Notes: generated from the letters alone by a model not told the origin. Positions 24,992 to 36,190 are shown, numbered from the stretch's first letter. The stretch is 64,000 nt of DNA from Saccharothrix sp. S26 (GCF_021390395.1 NZ_JAJUWT010000011.1:1-64000), one strand, 5' to 3'. Translations and numbers: made by a program.

Positions 24992-26161
24992 GTGAACGTC
25001 TCCCCCTACCTGGCCGTCCTCCGCACGCCGCGCGTGCCCGGCTTCATGCTGTTGATGCTGGTGGCGCGGGTGCCCGCGACGGCCGCGGGCATGACGGTCA
25101 CGCTGCACGTCCTGCTCGGCCTGGAACGCGGCTACGGGGCCGCGGGCCTGGTCGGGGCGGTCAGCACGGTCGGCATCGCGCTCGGCTCGCCGCTGATGGG
25201 GCACCTGGTGGACCGGCGCGGCCTGCGGGCCATGGTGGTCCTGTCGATGGTCACCGAGGGGATCTTCTGGTTCGTCGCCCCGCTGCTGAGCTACGAGGTG
25301 CTGCTGGTCACGTGCTTCGTCACCGGCATCACGGTGATGCCGGTCATGTCGCTGGGCCGCCAGATCCTGACCGCGCTCGTGCCCGACGACCGCAGGCGCA
25401 CCGCGCTGGCGATGGACTCGATGGCCGTCGAGGTCGCCTTCATGGCCGGGCCCGCGCTGGGCGTCGCGCTCGCCACGCAGGCGTCCAGCCGCACGGCGAT
25501 GTGGGCGATCGGCGCGTCGATGGTGGTGATCGGCGCGATCCTGTACGCGGTGAACCCGCCGGTGCGGCACGAGGGCGAGACCGGCGCGCGGGTGCCGCGG
25601 CGGGAGTGGCTGGACGGGCGGCTGCTCGGCGTGCTGATCAGCGCGGGCGGCGCGACGTTCGTGCTGTCGGGCATCGAGGTGTCGGTGGTGGCGTCGATGC
25701 GCGGGCTCGGGGTGACCGAGTGGACCGGCGCGGTGGTCGCGGTGATGTGCGTGGCGTCGTTGGCGGGCGGTTTCCTCTACGGCGGGCTGACGCACGTGCC
25801 GCCGCTGTGGGCGCTGATGGGCGGCATGGGGTTGCTGGCCGTGCCGATCGGGCTGTTCGGCGGGTCGCCGTGGTGGCTCGCCCTGGCGCTGGTGCCCACG
25901 AACTTCCTGTGCGCGCCGACGATCACCGCGACCGGCGAGCTGATCACCCAGCACGCGCCGGCGTCCGCGCGGGGCGTGGCGATGGGGTTGCAGGGGTCGG
26001 CGTTCACGCTGGGCGTGGCGCTGGGCCAGCCGGTCACCGGGTTCGTGATCGACCACTCGTCACCGGCGTGGGGCTTCGTCACGGCGGGCGTGGGCGGGGC
26101 GGTGATCGCGCTCGGCACGGTGGCGCTCGGCAAACGCGTGTCGCCGGTCCCGTTGGGCTGA
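24992..26161 (+). CDS. Major facilitator superfamily transporter
   Basis: This 389-residue protein has about twelve hydrophobic segments and MFS features: GSPLMGHLVDRRGLR is the loop 2-3 motif (G-x3-D-R/K-x-G-R-R type), and a long hydrophilic centre around residues 190-210 (RHEGETGARVPRREW) joins the two halves. Such proteins mostly export drugs or metabolites with protons; the substrate is unknown. GTG 24992 is chosen because the first membrane segment begins just after it. The perfect dyad at 24927-24949 suggests inducible expression. Confidence 0.88.
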   Translation: MNVSPYLAVLRTPRVPGFMLLMLVARVPATAAGMTVTLHVLLGLERGYGAAGLVGAVSTVGIALGSPLMGHLVDRRGLRAMVVLSMVTEGIFWFVAPLLSYEVLLVTCFVTGITVMPVMSLGRQILTALVPDDRRRTALAMDSMAVEVAFMAGPALGVALATQASSRTAMWAIGASMVVIGAILYAVNPPVRHEGETGARVPRREWLDGRLLGVLISAGGATFVLSGIEVSVVASMRGLGVTEWTGAVVAVMCVASLAGGFLYGGLTHVPPLWALMGGMGLLAVPIGLFGGSPWWLALALVPTNFLCAPTITATGELITQHAPASARGVAMGLQGSAFTLGVALGQPVTGFVIDHSSPAWGFVTAGVGGAVIALGTVALGKRVSPVPLG

Positions 26162-26223
26162 TCGGGTCGAACATCACCCGTTCGGACGCGTCTCCAGCAC
26201 GCTGCGCGCACCTCTTCTCCAGC

Positions 26224-26868
26224 ATGGAATCCGAGTTCTGGTTCGACTCCTGGGAGCAGGGCGGCACGAAGACCAGCTTCCACCTGCGGGACGTGCACGA
26301 ACACGCCCGGATGCTGGCCCGGCTCGGCCTCGTGGCCGGCGCGCGGGTCCTGGTGCCGCTGTGCGGCAAGACGACCGACCTGCGGTTCTTCGCCGAGTCG
26401 GCGGCGGAGGTCGTCGGCGTCGAGCTGGTGCCCAGGGCCGTGGCCGAGTTCTTCGCCGAGAACGGCCTGGACCCGGTGCTGGAGGAGCCGGACGTGTTCC
26501 GCTGCGGCAACCTCGTCATCCGCCGCCAGGACATCTTCAAGCTGGGTCCGGCCGAGATCGGCCCGGTCGACCTGGTGTACGACCGGGCCTCGCTGATCGC
26601 GTTCCCGGACGACATGCGGCAGCGCTACGCCGAGACGATCACCCGCCTCGTGCGGCCGGGCACCCGGTACTTCATCAACACCCTGGAGTACCACCCGAGG
26701 CTGCCGTCACCGCCGTTCTCCGTCGGCCCGCGGGAGGTCGTCGAGCTCTTCGGGCACGCGTTCGAGGTCGAGCACGTGGCCGCCGAGCCGAGGCCGGAGC
26801 ACCGGATGGTCGAGAAGTTCGGCCTGACCGGCCTGGTGGAGCACGGCTTCCTGCTCCGCGCGCGCTAA
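26224..26868 (+). CDS. Thiopurine S-methyltransferase-family methyltransferase
   Basis: This 214-residue methyltransferase opens with FWFDSWEQGGTKTSFH and has RVLVPLCGKTTDLRFF at about residues 40-55, the SAM-binding signature of the TPMT family. It also has VDLVYDRASLIAFPDDMR, typical of the active-site side. TPMT proteins methylate thiols, selenium or tellurium compounds, which removes toxic metalloids or drugs. The real substrate is not clear. It follows the MFS gene by 62 bases in the same direction; a detoxification pair is possible (inference). It converges with the sugar kinase gene by a four-base overlap. Confidence 0.9.
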   Translation: MESEFWFDSWEQGGTKTSFHLRDVHEHARMLARLGLVAGARVLVPLCGKTTDLRFFAESAAEVVGVELVPRAVAEFFAENGLDPVLEEPDVFRCGNLVIRRQDIFKLGPAEIGPVDLVYDRASLIAFPDDMRQRYAETITRLVRPGTRYFINTLEYHPRLPSPPFSVGPREVVELFGHAFEVEHVAAEPRPEHRMVEKFGLTGLVEHGFLLRAR

Positions 26869-28304
26869 CCCTGCTGCCGCCCCAGCTCCTGCAAGGCGCG
26901 GTAGAGGCGTTCGATGCCGGGACGGGCGGCGGCGTAGTGGCGGACGGCGTCCGGGTCGGGCGCGATCGTCTTCACCGGCTTCACCAGGTCGGCGGCGACG
27001 GTCAGGGACGGCAGCTCGCCGAGGGCGCGCCACGCGACCAGCGCCGCGCCCACGCCCGAGCCCTCGCTGTCGTCGGCCAGCTCCAGCTCCAACCCGAGCG
27101 CGGAGGCCAGCACGGTCGCCCACAGGTCGCTGCGGAACGCGCCGCCGGTCACCCGGACCGCGTGCACGTCCGCCACCGACCGCACCGCGTCCAGCACCAG
27201 CGCCAACTGCTGCGCGACGCCCTCCACCACGGCGCGGGTGACCACCGCGCGGCCGTGCTCGCGGCGCAGGCCGATCACCGCCGAGGTCGCGTCCGCGTCC
27301 CACCACGGCGCGCGCTCGCCCAGCAGATAGGGCAGCGCGGTCACGCCCGACGCGCCCACGGGCACGGCGGCCGCCTCCTCCAGCAGGTCGCGCACGTCGA
27401 CGCCGAACGCCTCGGCGGCCCACTGCGCGGCCACGCCGCCGTTGCTGACCGCACCGCCGAGCACCCACAGCCCCTCGGCGATGGCGTAGCAGAACACGCG
27501 CCCCCGCTCGTCGACCGCCGGGGACGACCGGACCACGCGCAGCGCGCCGCTCGTACCCAGCGACACCGCCGCCACGCCCGGCACGACCGCGCCCACGCCG
27601 AGGTTCGCCATCGGGCCGTCGCCGCCGCCCAGCACCACCGGCAGGCCGGCGGGCAGACCCGGGACGTCCAACGTCAGCGGCAGCGAGTCCACCGGCGCGC
27701 GCAGCGACGGCAACCGCTCGGCGCGCACCCCCGCGAACGCCAACGCGTCCGGGTGCCAGTCCAGCGCCACGAGGTCCATCAGCCCGGTCGCCGACGCCGA
27801 CGAGTGCTCGGTCACCAGCTCGCCGGTCAGCTTGAACGCGACGAAGTCCTTCAGGCCGCACCACCGCGCGGCGGAGAACCCCTGGTCGTGGAACCACGCC
27901 AGCTTCACCAGCGGCGACATGGTGTGGATCGGGGTGCCGGTCGCGCGGTGCAGCGCGATGCCGTCGGCCGTGCCGCGCAACCGCGCCGTCTGCTCCTGGG
28001 CGCGGTTGTCCGCCCACGACAACGACGGCGTGACGGGCGTGCCGTCCGCGTCCAGCCCCACCAGGGTGTGCATCGCACCGGTCAACGACAGCGCCCGCAC
28101 CGCGAGCCCCTGCGCCGCCACCTCGCGCAACGCCCGCAGCGCCGCGCCCCACACCTCGACCGGGTCGTGCGTCGCCTCACCGGAGGGCGTGGTGCGCATC
28201 GGGTAGCCGTGCTCCGCCGATGCGACCACGCCCGCGTTCCGGTCCACCGCGATGACCTTGGTCGACGTCGTCCCCAGGTCGATCGCGAGCACTACGTCCG
28301 CCAT
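26865..28304 (-). CDS. FGGY-family carbohydrate kinase, gluconokinase-like
   Basis: This 479-residue FGGY kinase has the N-terminal phosphate-binding DLGTTSTK at residues 9-16 and the GDGPMANLG and SLGTSGALR region of the second half. HTMSPLVKLAWFHDQ and WCGLKDFVAFKLTG are typical of gluconokinases of the GntK/FGGY type rather than of glycerol kinases. It would phosphorylate gluconate or a related sugar acid with ATP. No gluconate transporter or GntR regulator is next to it, so the substrate is uncertain. It ends ten bases from the asd stop side on the same strand. Confidence 0.88.
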   Translation of the reverse strand: MADVVLAIDLGTTSTKVIAVDRNAGVVASAEHGYPMRTTPSGEATHDPVEVWGAALRALREVAAQGLAVRALSLTGAMHTLVGLDADGTPVTPSLSWADNRAQEQTARLRGTADGIALHRATGTPIHTMSPLVKLAWFHDQGFSAARWCGLKDFVAFKLTGELVTEHSSASATGLMDLVALDWHPDALAFAGVRAERLPSLRAPVDSLPLTLDVPGLPAGLPVVLGGGDGPMANLGVGAVVPGVAAVSLGTSGALRVVRSSPAVDERGRVFCYAIAEGLWVLGGAVSNGGVAAQWAAEAFGVDVRDLLEEAAAVPVGASGVTALPYLLGERAPWWDADATSAVIGLRREHGRAVVTRAVVEGVAQQLALVLDAVRSVADVHAVRVTGGAFRSDLWATVLASALGLELELADDSEGSGVGAALVAWRALGELPSLTVAADLVKPVKTIAPDPDAVRHYAAARPGIERLYRALQELGRQQG

Positions 28305-28314
28305 GGGAGTGAAC

Positions 28315-29382
28315 CTACAGGCGGGCGGCCAGCTCCTCGGCGATCTCGTACGTGTTCAGCGCCGCACCCTTGCGCAGGTTGTCCCCGCACACGAAGAAGT
28401 CCAGCGTGTTCGGGAAGTCCAACGCCTGCCGCACCCGGCCGACGTAGGTCGGGTCGCCGCCCACCACGTCCGCGGGCGTCGGGAACCGCTTGGCCGCCGG
28501 GTCGTCCACCAGCACGAGCGACGGCTGCGCCCCGAGGATCTTGTGCGCCTGCTCGACGGTCACCTCGCGGGCGAACGTCGCGTGCACCGCCAGCGAGTGC
28601 GTCGTCACCACGGGCACGCGCACGCAGGTCGCCGACACCTTCAGCTCCGGGATGCCCAGGATCTTGCGGGACTCGTTGCGGACCTTCAGCTCCTCGCTGG
28701 TCCACCCCTCGTCCTTGAGCGACCCGGCCCACGGCACCACGTTGAACGCCAGCGGCGCGGGGAACGGCGAGTCCGACACCGGCAGCCCGGCGGCCTCCAG
28801 CGTCTCGCGGACGTCGCCCGCGCGGACGCCGACCTCCTTGCCCGCCAGCGCCGCGATCTCCGCGTACAGGCGGTCGATCGCCGCCTGCCCGCCGCCCGAC
28901 GCCGCCTGGTAGGACGCGACGACCAGCTCGCGCAGCTCGAACTCGCGGTGCAGGGCGCCCAGCGCGGCCATCATCGACAGCGTCGTGCAGTTCGGGTTCG
29001 CGATGATCCCCTTCGGGCGCGCGCCGATCTGGTCGGCGTTCACCTCGGGCACCACCAGCGGCACCTCGGGGTCCATCCGGAACGCGCCCGAGTTGTCCAC
29101 CGCGACCGCGCCCTTCGACGCGGCGATCGGGGCCCACTGCGCCGACACCTCGTCCGGCACGTCGAACATCGCGATGTCGACGCCCTCGAACGCCTCCGGC
29201 GACAGCGCGACGACGGTCAGCTCCTCACCGCGCACGGTGATCTTCTTGCCCGCCGAGCGCGGTGACGCGATCAGCCGGACCTCACCCCACGGCACGGACT
29301 CCCGGCCGTTGATGATGTCGATCATGACGGTGCCGACGGCACCGGTGGCCCCCACCAGGGCCAGCACAGGACCCGTGCTCAT
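28315..29382 (-). CDS. asd: Aspartate-semialdehyde dehydrogenase
   Basis: This 355-residue enzyme makes aspartate semialdehyde from aspartyl phosphate, the second step to lysine, diaminopimelate, threonine and methionine. The Rossmann motif GATGAVG is at residues 11-17 and the catalytic cysteine is Cys132 in NPNCTT. The later active-site histidine lies in [10 protein letters not shown]-type context after [10 protein letters not shown]. It overlaps the ask stop by ATGA, so the two are translated together. In this group of bacteria the pair also feeds diaminopimelate for peptidoglycan. Confidence 0.96.
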   Translation of the reverse strand: MSTGPVLALVGATGAVGTVMIDIINGRESVPWGEVRLIASPRSAGKKITVRGEELTVVALSPEAFEGVDIAMFDVPDEVSAQWAPIAASKGAVAVDNSGAFRMDPEVPLVVPEVNADQIGARPKGIIANPNCTTLSMMAALGALHREFELRELVVASYQAASGGGQAAIDRLYAEIAALAGKEVGVRAGDVRETLEAAGLPVSDSPFPAPLAFNVVPWAGSLKDEGWTSEELKVRNESRKILGIPELKVSATCVRVPVVTTHSLAVHATFAREVTVEQAHKILGAQPSLVLVDDPAAKRFPTPADVVGGDPTYVGRVRQALDFPNTLDFFVCGDNLRKGAALNTYEIAEELAARL

Positions 29383-29897
29383 CGTCCACTCCCCGCGTAC
29401 ACCACGGCCTCTTCGTCGCCGCCGAGCTCGAACGCGTCGTGCAGCGCGCGCACGGCGTCGTCGAGCTGCGTGTCGCGGCAGATGACCGAGATCCGGATCT
29501 CCGAGGTGGAGATGATCTCGATGTTGACGCCGGCCGCGGCCAGCGCCTCGCAGAACTGCGCGGTCACGCCGGGGTGCGAGCGCATGCCCGCGCCGACCAG
29601 CGACACCTTGCCCACGTGCTCGTCGTAGAGCACCTGGTCGAAGCCGATCTCCTCGCGCGCCTTCTCCAGCGCGGCGACCGCGCGCGGCCCGTCGTCCTTC
29701 GGCAGGGTGAACGTCACGTCGGTGCGGCCCGACACGGCCTGCGAGACGTTCTGCACGACCATGTCGATGTCGAGCTCCGCCTCGGCCACGACGCGGAAGA
29801 TGCGCGCCGCCATGCCCGGCAGGTCGGGCACCGCGGTCACGGTCACCTTGGCCTCGGACCGGTCATGCGCGACGCCGGTGATCATCGCCTGTTCCAC
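29379..29897 (-). CDS. Probable internal start giving aspartate kinase beta subunit
   Basis: Inside ask, in frame, a GTG at 29897 (codon 250) is preceded by GGAGGA with a seven-base spacer. Translation from it gives a 172-residue protein starting [17 protein letters not shown], which is just the two ACT domains. In Corynebacterium and some other bacteria the aspartokinase beta subunit arises in the same place, and the enzyme is an alpha2-beta2 tetramer. The signal here is strong, but expression cannot be shown from sequence. Confidence 0.7.
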   Translation of the reverse strand: MEQAMITGVAHDRSEAKVTVTAVPDLPGMAARIFRVVAEAELDIDMVVQNVSQAVSGRTDVTFTLPKDDGPRAVAALEKAREEIGFDQVLYDEHVGKVSLVGAGMRSHPGVTAQFCEALAAAGVNIEIISTSEIRISVICRDTQLDDAVRALHDAFELGGDEEAVVYAGSGR

Positions 29898-30644
29898 GGG
29901 AAGGTCCTCCACTGACCCGGACACGATGGTCCCGGGCTTGTTGCTGAACGAAGATCGGACGTGCACCGGGACGCCATAGCGGCGGGCGTACTCGACGCAG
30001 CGCAGCATGAGCACCTTGGCCCCGCTCGCCGCCATCTCGAGCATCTCCTCGTAGGTGATGGTCTCCAGCCGCTTGGCGTTCGGCACGATGCGCGGGTCGG
30101 CGGTGAACACGCCGTCGACATCGGTGTAGATCTCGCAGACGTCGGCCTTCAGCGCGGCCGCCAGCGCCACCGCGGTGGTGTCGGTGCCGCCGCGGCCCAG
30201 CGTGGTGATCTCCTTGCTGTCCTGGCTCACGCCCTGGAAGCCCGCGACGATCGCGATGGCCCCCTCGGACAGCGCGTCCTGGATGCGGCTGGGCGTCACG
30301 TCGATGATGCGCGCCTTGCCGTGCACGGACGTGGTGATCACGCCGGCCTGCGAGCCGGTGTAGGACCGCGCCTCGGCGCCCAGCGAGCTGATCGCCATCG
30401 CCAGCAACGACATGGAGATGCGCTCACCGGACGTGAGCAGCATGTCCATCTCGCGGGCGGGCGGCACCGGGGACACCTGGCGGGCGAGGTCGAGCAGCTC
30501 GTCGGTCGTGTCGCCCATCGCGGAGACGGCGACGACGACCTCGTTGCCCGCTTTGCGGGTCGCGACGATGCGCTCGGCCACCCGTTTGATCCGCTCGGCG
30601 CTCCCGACCGAGGAACCGCCGTACTTCTGGACGACGAGCGCCAC
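29379..30644 (-). CDS. ask: Aspartate kinase, alpha subunit
   Basis: This 421-residue aspartokinase has KYGGSSVGS at residues 7-15 in the kinase domain, [23 protein letters not shown] in the aspartate/ATP site, and two C-terminal ACT domains after residue 255 for feedback binding of lysine and threonine. It commits aspartate to lysine, threonine, methionine and cell-wall diaminopimelate. The GTG start is preceded by GGAGGGAG. asd follows by an ATGA overlap. An internal start for a separate beta subunit is visible (29379-29897). Confidence 0.97.
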   Translation of the reverse strand: MALVVQKYGGSSVGSAERIKRVAERIVATRKAGNEVVVAVSAMGDTTDELLDLARQVSPVPPAREMDMLLTSGERISMSLLAMAISSLGAEARSYTGSQAGVITTSVHGKARIIDVTPSRIQDALSEGAIAIVAGFQGVSQDSKEITTLGRGGTDTTAVALAAALKADVCEIYTDVDGVFTADPRIVPNAKRLETITYEEMLEMAASGAKVLMLRCVEYARRYGVPVHVRSSFSNKPGTIVSGSVEDLPVEQAMITGVAHDRSEAKVTVTAVPDLPGMAARIFRVVAEAELDIDMVVQNVSQAVSGRTDVTFTLPKDDGPRAVAALEKAREEIGFDQVLYDEHVGKVSLVGAGMRSHPGVTAQFCEALAAAGVNIEIISTSEIRISVICRDTQLDDAVRALHDAFELGGDEEAVVYAGSGR

Positions 30645-30721
30645 AGACCCACTCCCTCCAGGTGCTTCAAGCCCAGCTCACCGGGGAGACTACCTGGCCC
30701 AAGGAGTGGACAGCGGTCGCC

Positions 30722-31945
30722 GTGACGCCCACTACTCTCGACCCCGTGTCGACCCTGGAGGCCGTTCGCGTGGACCCCGAGGACGCGCCCGGCGCGCGTG
30801 AGCGGCTGGCGGACCTGGCCAGACACCGGGTCGCCGTCGTGCTCGCGCCCGGCCTGCTCTACCTGGCCGTCCGCGAGCTCGGGCTGCTCGTGCTCCAGCT
30901 GATGGCGGCGCGCTGGGACAAGGACGTCACGCGGGCGCTCACCTCGTGGGACGGCCAGTGGTTCCTGGGCATCGCCGAGGGCGGCTACGCCGACGTGCCC
31001 CGGTGGCTCGTGGACGCGTTCGGGCGGCGCACGGCGGAGACGCCGCTGGCGTTCTTCCCCGGCTACCCGACGCTGGTGCGGTGGGCCGACGGGCTGCCCG
31101 GTGTGCCGACGGTCGGCGCCGCGTTCGCGGTGAGCCTGGTCAGCGGGGTGCTGTGCGCCTACGGGCTGGCCCGGCTCGGGTCGCGGGTGTTCGGCGGGTC
31201 GCGCCGGGCGGGGCTGGTGCTGGTGGTGCTGTTCGCGGCCTCGCCGATGGCCGTGGTGCTGTCGATGACCTACTCCGAGGCGACGTTCTGCGCGCTGGCC
31301 GCGTGGTCGCTGGTCGGCGTGGTCGAGCGGCGCTGGGTACTGGCCGGCCTGTGCTGCGCGGCGGCAGGCCTGGTGCGGCCGACGGCGGCGGCGCTGGTGC
31401 TGGCGGTGTGCGCGGCGGCCGCGGTGGCGATCTGGCAGCGGCGCGACGGCCGGCGGCCGTGGGTCGGCGGGCTGGTCGCGCCGCTGGGGCTGCTCGGCTA
31501 CCTGGCCTACGTCGCGCTGCGCACCGGCCGGTGGGACGGCTGGTTCGCGGTGCAGCGGCACGGCTGGGACTCGCGGTTCGACGGCGGGGCGGCGACCTGG
31601 AAGTTCGCGCTGCTCATCCTCGGCGAGCCGAGGTCGGTGCTGGAGCTGGCCACGGTGTGGCTGCTGGTGGTGGCGCTGGCGCTGGTCGTGGTGAGCCTGC
31701 GGCGCGGGCTGGAGTGGCCGTTGATCGTCTACGCGGTCGGCGTGCTCGCCATGGACCTCGGGTCGAACGGGCTGATGAACTCCAAGGCGCGGCTGCTGCT
31801 GCCCGCGTTCACGCTGCTCGTGCCGGTGGCGCTGGCCCTGGCGCGGCGACGGACCGGCACGGTGGTCGGGGTGCTGGTGGGCGTCTCGCTGTTCAGCGCG
31901 TGGTTCGGCGCGTACGCGATCACGGCTTGGCAGTACGCGATCTGA
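30722..31945 (+). CDS. PIG-V-like membrane mannosyltransferase
   Basis: This 407-residue protein has about ten membrane segments. The early luminal-type loop TSWDGQWFLGIAEGGY followed by ETPLAFFPGYPTLVRW is the hallmark of PIG-V-type glycosyltransferases, with the WDG aspartate likely catalytic. In actinobacteria, related proteins use polyprenyl-phosphate mannose for envelope glycolipids or protein mannosylation. The start is uncertain: GTG 30722 or GTG 30746. It is divergent from ask across a short gap. No partner glycosylation gene is nearby. Confidence 0.8.
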   Translation: MTPTTLDPVSTLEAVRVDPEDAPGARERLADLARHRVAVVLAPGLLYLAVRELGLLVLQLMAARWDKDVTRALTSWDGQWFLGIAEGGYADVPRWLVDAFGRRTAETPLAFFPGYPTLVRWADGLPGVPTVGAAFAVSLVSGVLCAYGLARLGSRVFGGSRRAGLVLVVLFAASPMAVVLSMTYSEATFCALAAWSLVGVVERRWVLAGLCCAAAGLVRPTAAALVLAVCAAAAVAIWQRRDGRRPWVGGLVAPLGLLGYLAYVALRTGRWDGWFAVQRHGWDSRFDGGAATWKFALLILGEPRSVLELATVWLLVVALALVVVSLRRGLEWPLIVYAVGVLAMDLGSNGLMNSKARLLLPAFTLLVPVALALARRRTGTVVGVLVGVSLFSAWFGAYAITAWQYAI

Positions 31946-31961
31946 TGCCAGGATGTGGTTG

Positions 31962-32546
31962 ATGGACGGCAACGACCCGATCATGCGGCGCTGGAGCCCG
32001 CGGGCGTTCGACGGCACGGCCGAGGTGTCGCCCGACACCGTGCGCGTGCTGCTCGAAGCGGCCCGGTGGGCGGCCTCGCACGGCAACACGCAACCCGCAC
32101 GGTTCCTCGTCGGCTACCGCGGCGACGACACGTTCGAGCGCATCTTCGCCGCCCTGCGGCCGGGCAACCAGACGTGGGCGGGGCGCGCGTCGGTGCTGCT
32201 GGTGGGCGCGGCGGCGGAGGCCGACGAACGGGGACCGGTGCCGAACACCGAGTTCGGGCTCGGGCTCGCGGTGCAGAACCTGGTGCTGCGGGCCGTGGAG
32301 CTGGGACTGGTCACGCACCAGATGGGCGGGTTCTCGCCGGAGGCGGTCCGGGGGGCGTTCGGGCTGCCCGACCACGTGCGGCCGGTCGTGGTGATCGCGG
32401 TCGGCGTGCTCGGCGACGACGCGGAGCTGCCCGAGGACCTGCGGGCCCGGGAACGGCGACCGCGGACGCGCAAACCGCTCAGCGAGACCGTTTTCGCAGG
32501 TCGCTGGGGTCAACCGGCGTTCACGGACGAGCCCGGGACCGGGTGA
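31962..32546 (+). CDS. Nitroreductase-family flavoprotein
   Basis: This 194-residue nitroreductase-fold protein starts with RRWSPRAFDG, the FMN-binding arginine motif of the family. RWAASHGNTQPARFLVG (with the QPARF pattern) and GLAVQNLVLRAVELGL follow. Such enzymes reduce nitro groups, quinones or flavins with NAD(P)H. I chose ATG 31962 over the ATG nine bases upstream because the flavin motif follows at the normal distance. It is co-directional with the PIG-V-like gene, 16 bases after its stop. The physiological substrate is unknown. Confidence 0.88.
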   Translation: MDGNDPIMRRWSPRAFDGTAEVSPDTVRVLLEAARWAASHGNTQPARFLVGYRGDDTFERIFAALRPGNQTWAGRASVLLVGAAAEADERGPVPNTEFGLGLAVQNLVLRAVELGLVTHQMGGFSPEAVRGAFGLPDHVRPVVVIAVGVLGDDAELPEDLRARERRPRTRKPLSETVFAGRWGQPAFTDEPGTG

Positions 32547-32556
32547 GCGCGCGAAC

Positions 32557-32595
32557 CTGGTCCCCGCCGCAGGGGGGAGGACGGCGGGGACCAGG
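32557..32595. terminator. Shared bidirectional terminator hairpin
   Basis: CCTGGTCCCCGCCG pairs perfectly with CGGCGGGGACCAGG across an 11-base loop, between the convergent nitroreductase and YggT-like genes. Confidence 0.8.
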
Positions 32596-32605
32596 CAGAA
32601 CAGGG

Positions 32606-32905
32606 CTAGCGCGCCACGACGCGGGCCAGCAGACCTGCCACGACGAGCCAGAACACCGCCGCGAGGCCGTAGTTGAGGATCACGTCGAGGTTGGCGTTGC
32701 CGGTCTGGAACAGCCCGGGGAAGAACAGCGCCAGCGGCTCGGCGAGCTGCTGGATGAAGCGGAAGAACGCGTTGGCCGTGTTGACCCCGATGAGCAGCAT
32801 GAGGATGTAGAGGACCTCGATGCCCGCGAACACGGCACCGACACCGCGGATCACTCGGGCAGCGGTGTAGTTGCCGCTGCGCGTTGAGGTTCGCCATCTG
32901 GACAT
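32606..32905 (-). CDS. YggT-like small membrane protein
   Basis: This 99-residue protein has hydrophobic segments at about residues 20-40 and 78-98. The middle, FFRFIQQLAEPLALFFPGLFQ, resembles the signature of the YggT family (F-x-R-x-L-x2-L-x-[DE]-P), found in cell division and envelope contexts. The charged N-terminus (MSRWRTSTRSG) is probably cytoplasmic. The match is only partial, so the family call is tentative. It faces the leuA leader region across 107 bases. Confidence 0.6.
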   Translation of the reverse strand: MSRWRTSTRSGNYTAARVIRGVGAVFAGIEVLYILMLLIGVNTANAFFRFIQQLAEPLALFFPGLFQTGNANLDVILNYGLAAVFWLVVAGLLARVVAR

Positions 32906-32975
32906 GTCAAGAAGGTGCCCCCCACACGATCGAGTGAAACTCGACTGGGTGAAGTTCCACCATCTGGGCGGGCGG

Positions 32976-33005
32976 TTCCACCTCGGCGCGGAATGCGGTT
33001 AACCT
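32976..33005 (+). promoter_or_regulatory. Possible leuA promoter giving a leaderless leader peptide
   Basis: TTCCAC at 32976-32981 and TAACCT at 33000-33005, with an 18-base spacer, fit a weak sigma-70-type promoter. Transcription would start about seven bases later, right at the GTG of the leader peptide at 33013. Confidence 0.4.
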
Positions 33006-33012
33006 GTCCGGC

Positions 33013-33054
33013 GTGGCACGTGCCCTCCTGCTTCGCCGCCGTGACGGGGTCTGA
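33013..33054 (+). CDS. leuA leader peptide with three consecutive leucines
   Basis: A 13-residue reading frame, VARALLLRRRDGV with stop TGA, lies 79 bases before leuA. The three adjacent leucine codons (CTC CTG CTT) are the mark of ribosome-sensed leucine attenuation: a ribosome stalled for lack of Leu-tRNA would change the folding of the RNA after it. Such leuA leaders have been described in Streptomyces and other actinobacteria. No Shine-Dalgarno sequence precedes the GTG, so initiation is probably leaderless. There is no T-box. Confidence 0.85.
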   Translation: MARALLLRRRDGV

Positions 33055-33113
33055 TCAGACCGGCCCCCCGTCGCGGGATCGAGCGTTGCCGCCGGTCGTC
33101 TCCCAACACCGGC
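33043..33113 (+). promoter_or_regulatory. leuA attenuator RNA hairpins
   Basis: GACGGGG at 33043-33049 pairs with CCCCGTC at 33066-33072, overlapping the leader's stop codon. GGTCTGATCAGACC at 33048-33061 is an alternative palindrome within it. A second stem, GCCGGT at 33091-33096 with ACCGGC at 33108-33113, ends five bases before the AGGAG of leuA. Mutually exclusive folding that depends on where the ribosome stalls is the expected mechanism. No U-run is seen, so control of translation is as likely as termination. Confidence 0.65.
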
Positions 33114-33130
33114 ACCGCAGGAGCTGTTGA

Positions 33131-34924
<1,794 letters not shown>

Positions 34925-34931
34925 TCGGGAG

Positions 34932-34966
34932 GTCGCCTCGCCGGCACCGGGCGCCGGCGAGGCGAC
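34932..34966. terminator. Terminator hairpin after leuA
   Basis: GTCGCCTCGCCGGC pairs perfectly with GCCGGCGAGGCGAC around seven bases, between the convergent leuA and epoxide hydrolase genes. Confidence 0.8.
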
Positions 34967-34985
34967 ACCTCACCTCAGCGCGACC

Positions 34986-36128
34986 TCACCGCAGCCCGGC
35001 GAAGAACTCGCGGACGTCCGCGACCAGCAGCTCCGGCTCCTCCATGGCCAGGAAGTGGCCACCGCGGCCGAGCTCGGTCCAGCGGACGACGTGGTGGTCG
35101 CGCTCGGCCCACGGGCGGATCGACTTGTCGTGCGCCGAGACCAGCACACCGGTCGGCACGGTGCCGCGGCCGGTGTCGCCCCAGCCCTTGGCGCTGATCT
35201 CCTCGTAGTAGATCTGCGCCGCCGACGCGGCCGTGCCCGTGAACCAGTACAGCGACACGTCGGTGAGGATGCGGTCGCGGTCCACGCTGTCCTCGGGCAG
35301 GCCGTCCTCCGGGACGGTGAGCTCCTTGAACTTCTCCACGATCCAGGCGAGCTGGCCGACCGGCGAGTCGTGCAGCCCGTAGGCGACGGTCTGCGGCCGC
35401 TTGGCGTTGCACTGGAGGTAGCCGTCGTTGAAGTCCTGCATCGCGGCCCACCGGCGCCGCTCGACCTCGCTGAGGCCGTCGAACTCGCCGTCCTCACCGA
35501 CCGGGAACGCGAGCAGGGCGTTGAGGTGGATGCCCACCACCCGGTCGGGGGCCTGCTTGCCCAGCTCCGGGCCGACCCACGCGCCCGCGTCGTAGCCCTG
35601 CACGCCGTACCGCTCGTACCCCAGCGCGGCCATCAGCCCGACCAGCACGCCGGCCATCCGGGCCGCGCCCATGCCCGGCCCGGCCAGCGGCGTGGAGAAG
35701 CCGAAACCCGGCAGGGACGGCACGACCAGGTGGAACGCGCGGGACGGGTCGCCGCCGTGCGCGCGGGGGTCCGACAGCGGGCCGATGACGTCGAGGAAGT
35801 CGGTGAACCCGCCCGGCCAGCCGTGCAGCAGCACGAGCGGCAGGGCGTCGGGCTCGGGCGAGCGCACGTGCAGGAAGTGCACGTCCTGGCCGTCGACGGT
35901 GGTCCGGAACTGCGGGTGGGTGTTGATCTCCGCCTCGTGCGCGCGCCAGTCGTAGGTCGTGCGCCAGTGCTCGGCCAGGTCCTTCAGGTAGTCCACCGGC
36001 ACACCCCGGCTCCAGCCGACGCCGGGCAGCTCGGCGGGCCAGCGGGTGGCGGCCAGGCGGGCGCGGAGGTCGTCGAGGTGCTCCTGGGGCACGTCGACGC
36101 GGAACGGGCGGATGTCGTGCTCTGTCAT
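34986..36128 (-). CDS. Epoxide hydrolase (alpha/beta-hydrolase with EHN domain)
   Basis: This 380-residue epoxide hydrolase begins with the EHN domain ([23 protein letters not shown], residues 9-31) that precedes the hydrolase fold in the JHEH-like group. HGWPG is the oxyanion motif, GYDAGAW carries the nucleophilic aspartate in place of the more common GGDWG, and RGGHF holds the catalytic histidine. The two cap tyrosines that hold the epoxide are plausible in the SLYWF region but not certain. It would open an epoxide to a diol. No biosynthetic cluster is adjacent, so a detoxification or generic role is possible. It is divergent from the WYL regulator across 62 bases. Confidence 0.9.
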   Translation of the reverse strand: MTEHDIRPFRVDVPQEHLDDLRARLAATRWPAELPGVGWSRGVPVDYLKDLAEHWRTTYDWRAHEAEINTHPQFRTTVDGQDVHFLHVRSPEPDALPLVLLHGWPGGFTDFLDVIGPLSDPRAHGGDPSRAFHLVVPSLPGFGFSTPLAGPGMGAARMAGVLVGLMAALGYERYGVQGYDAGAWVGPELGKQAPDRVVGIHLNALLAFPVGEDGEFDGLSEVERRRWAAMQDFNDGYLQCNAKRPQTVAYGLHDSPVGQLAWIVEKFKELTVPEDGLPEDSVDRDRILTDVSLYWFTGTAASAAQIYYEEISAKGWGDTGRGTVPTGVLVSAHDKSIRPWAERDHHVVRWTELGRGGHFLAMEEPELLVADVREFFAGLR

Positions 36129-36190
36129 GGCGGCGACGCTAGGGAGCCGTTGGGACAGCTCCGGTCCTAACGATCGGGCAGGCTGGCGGC

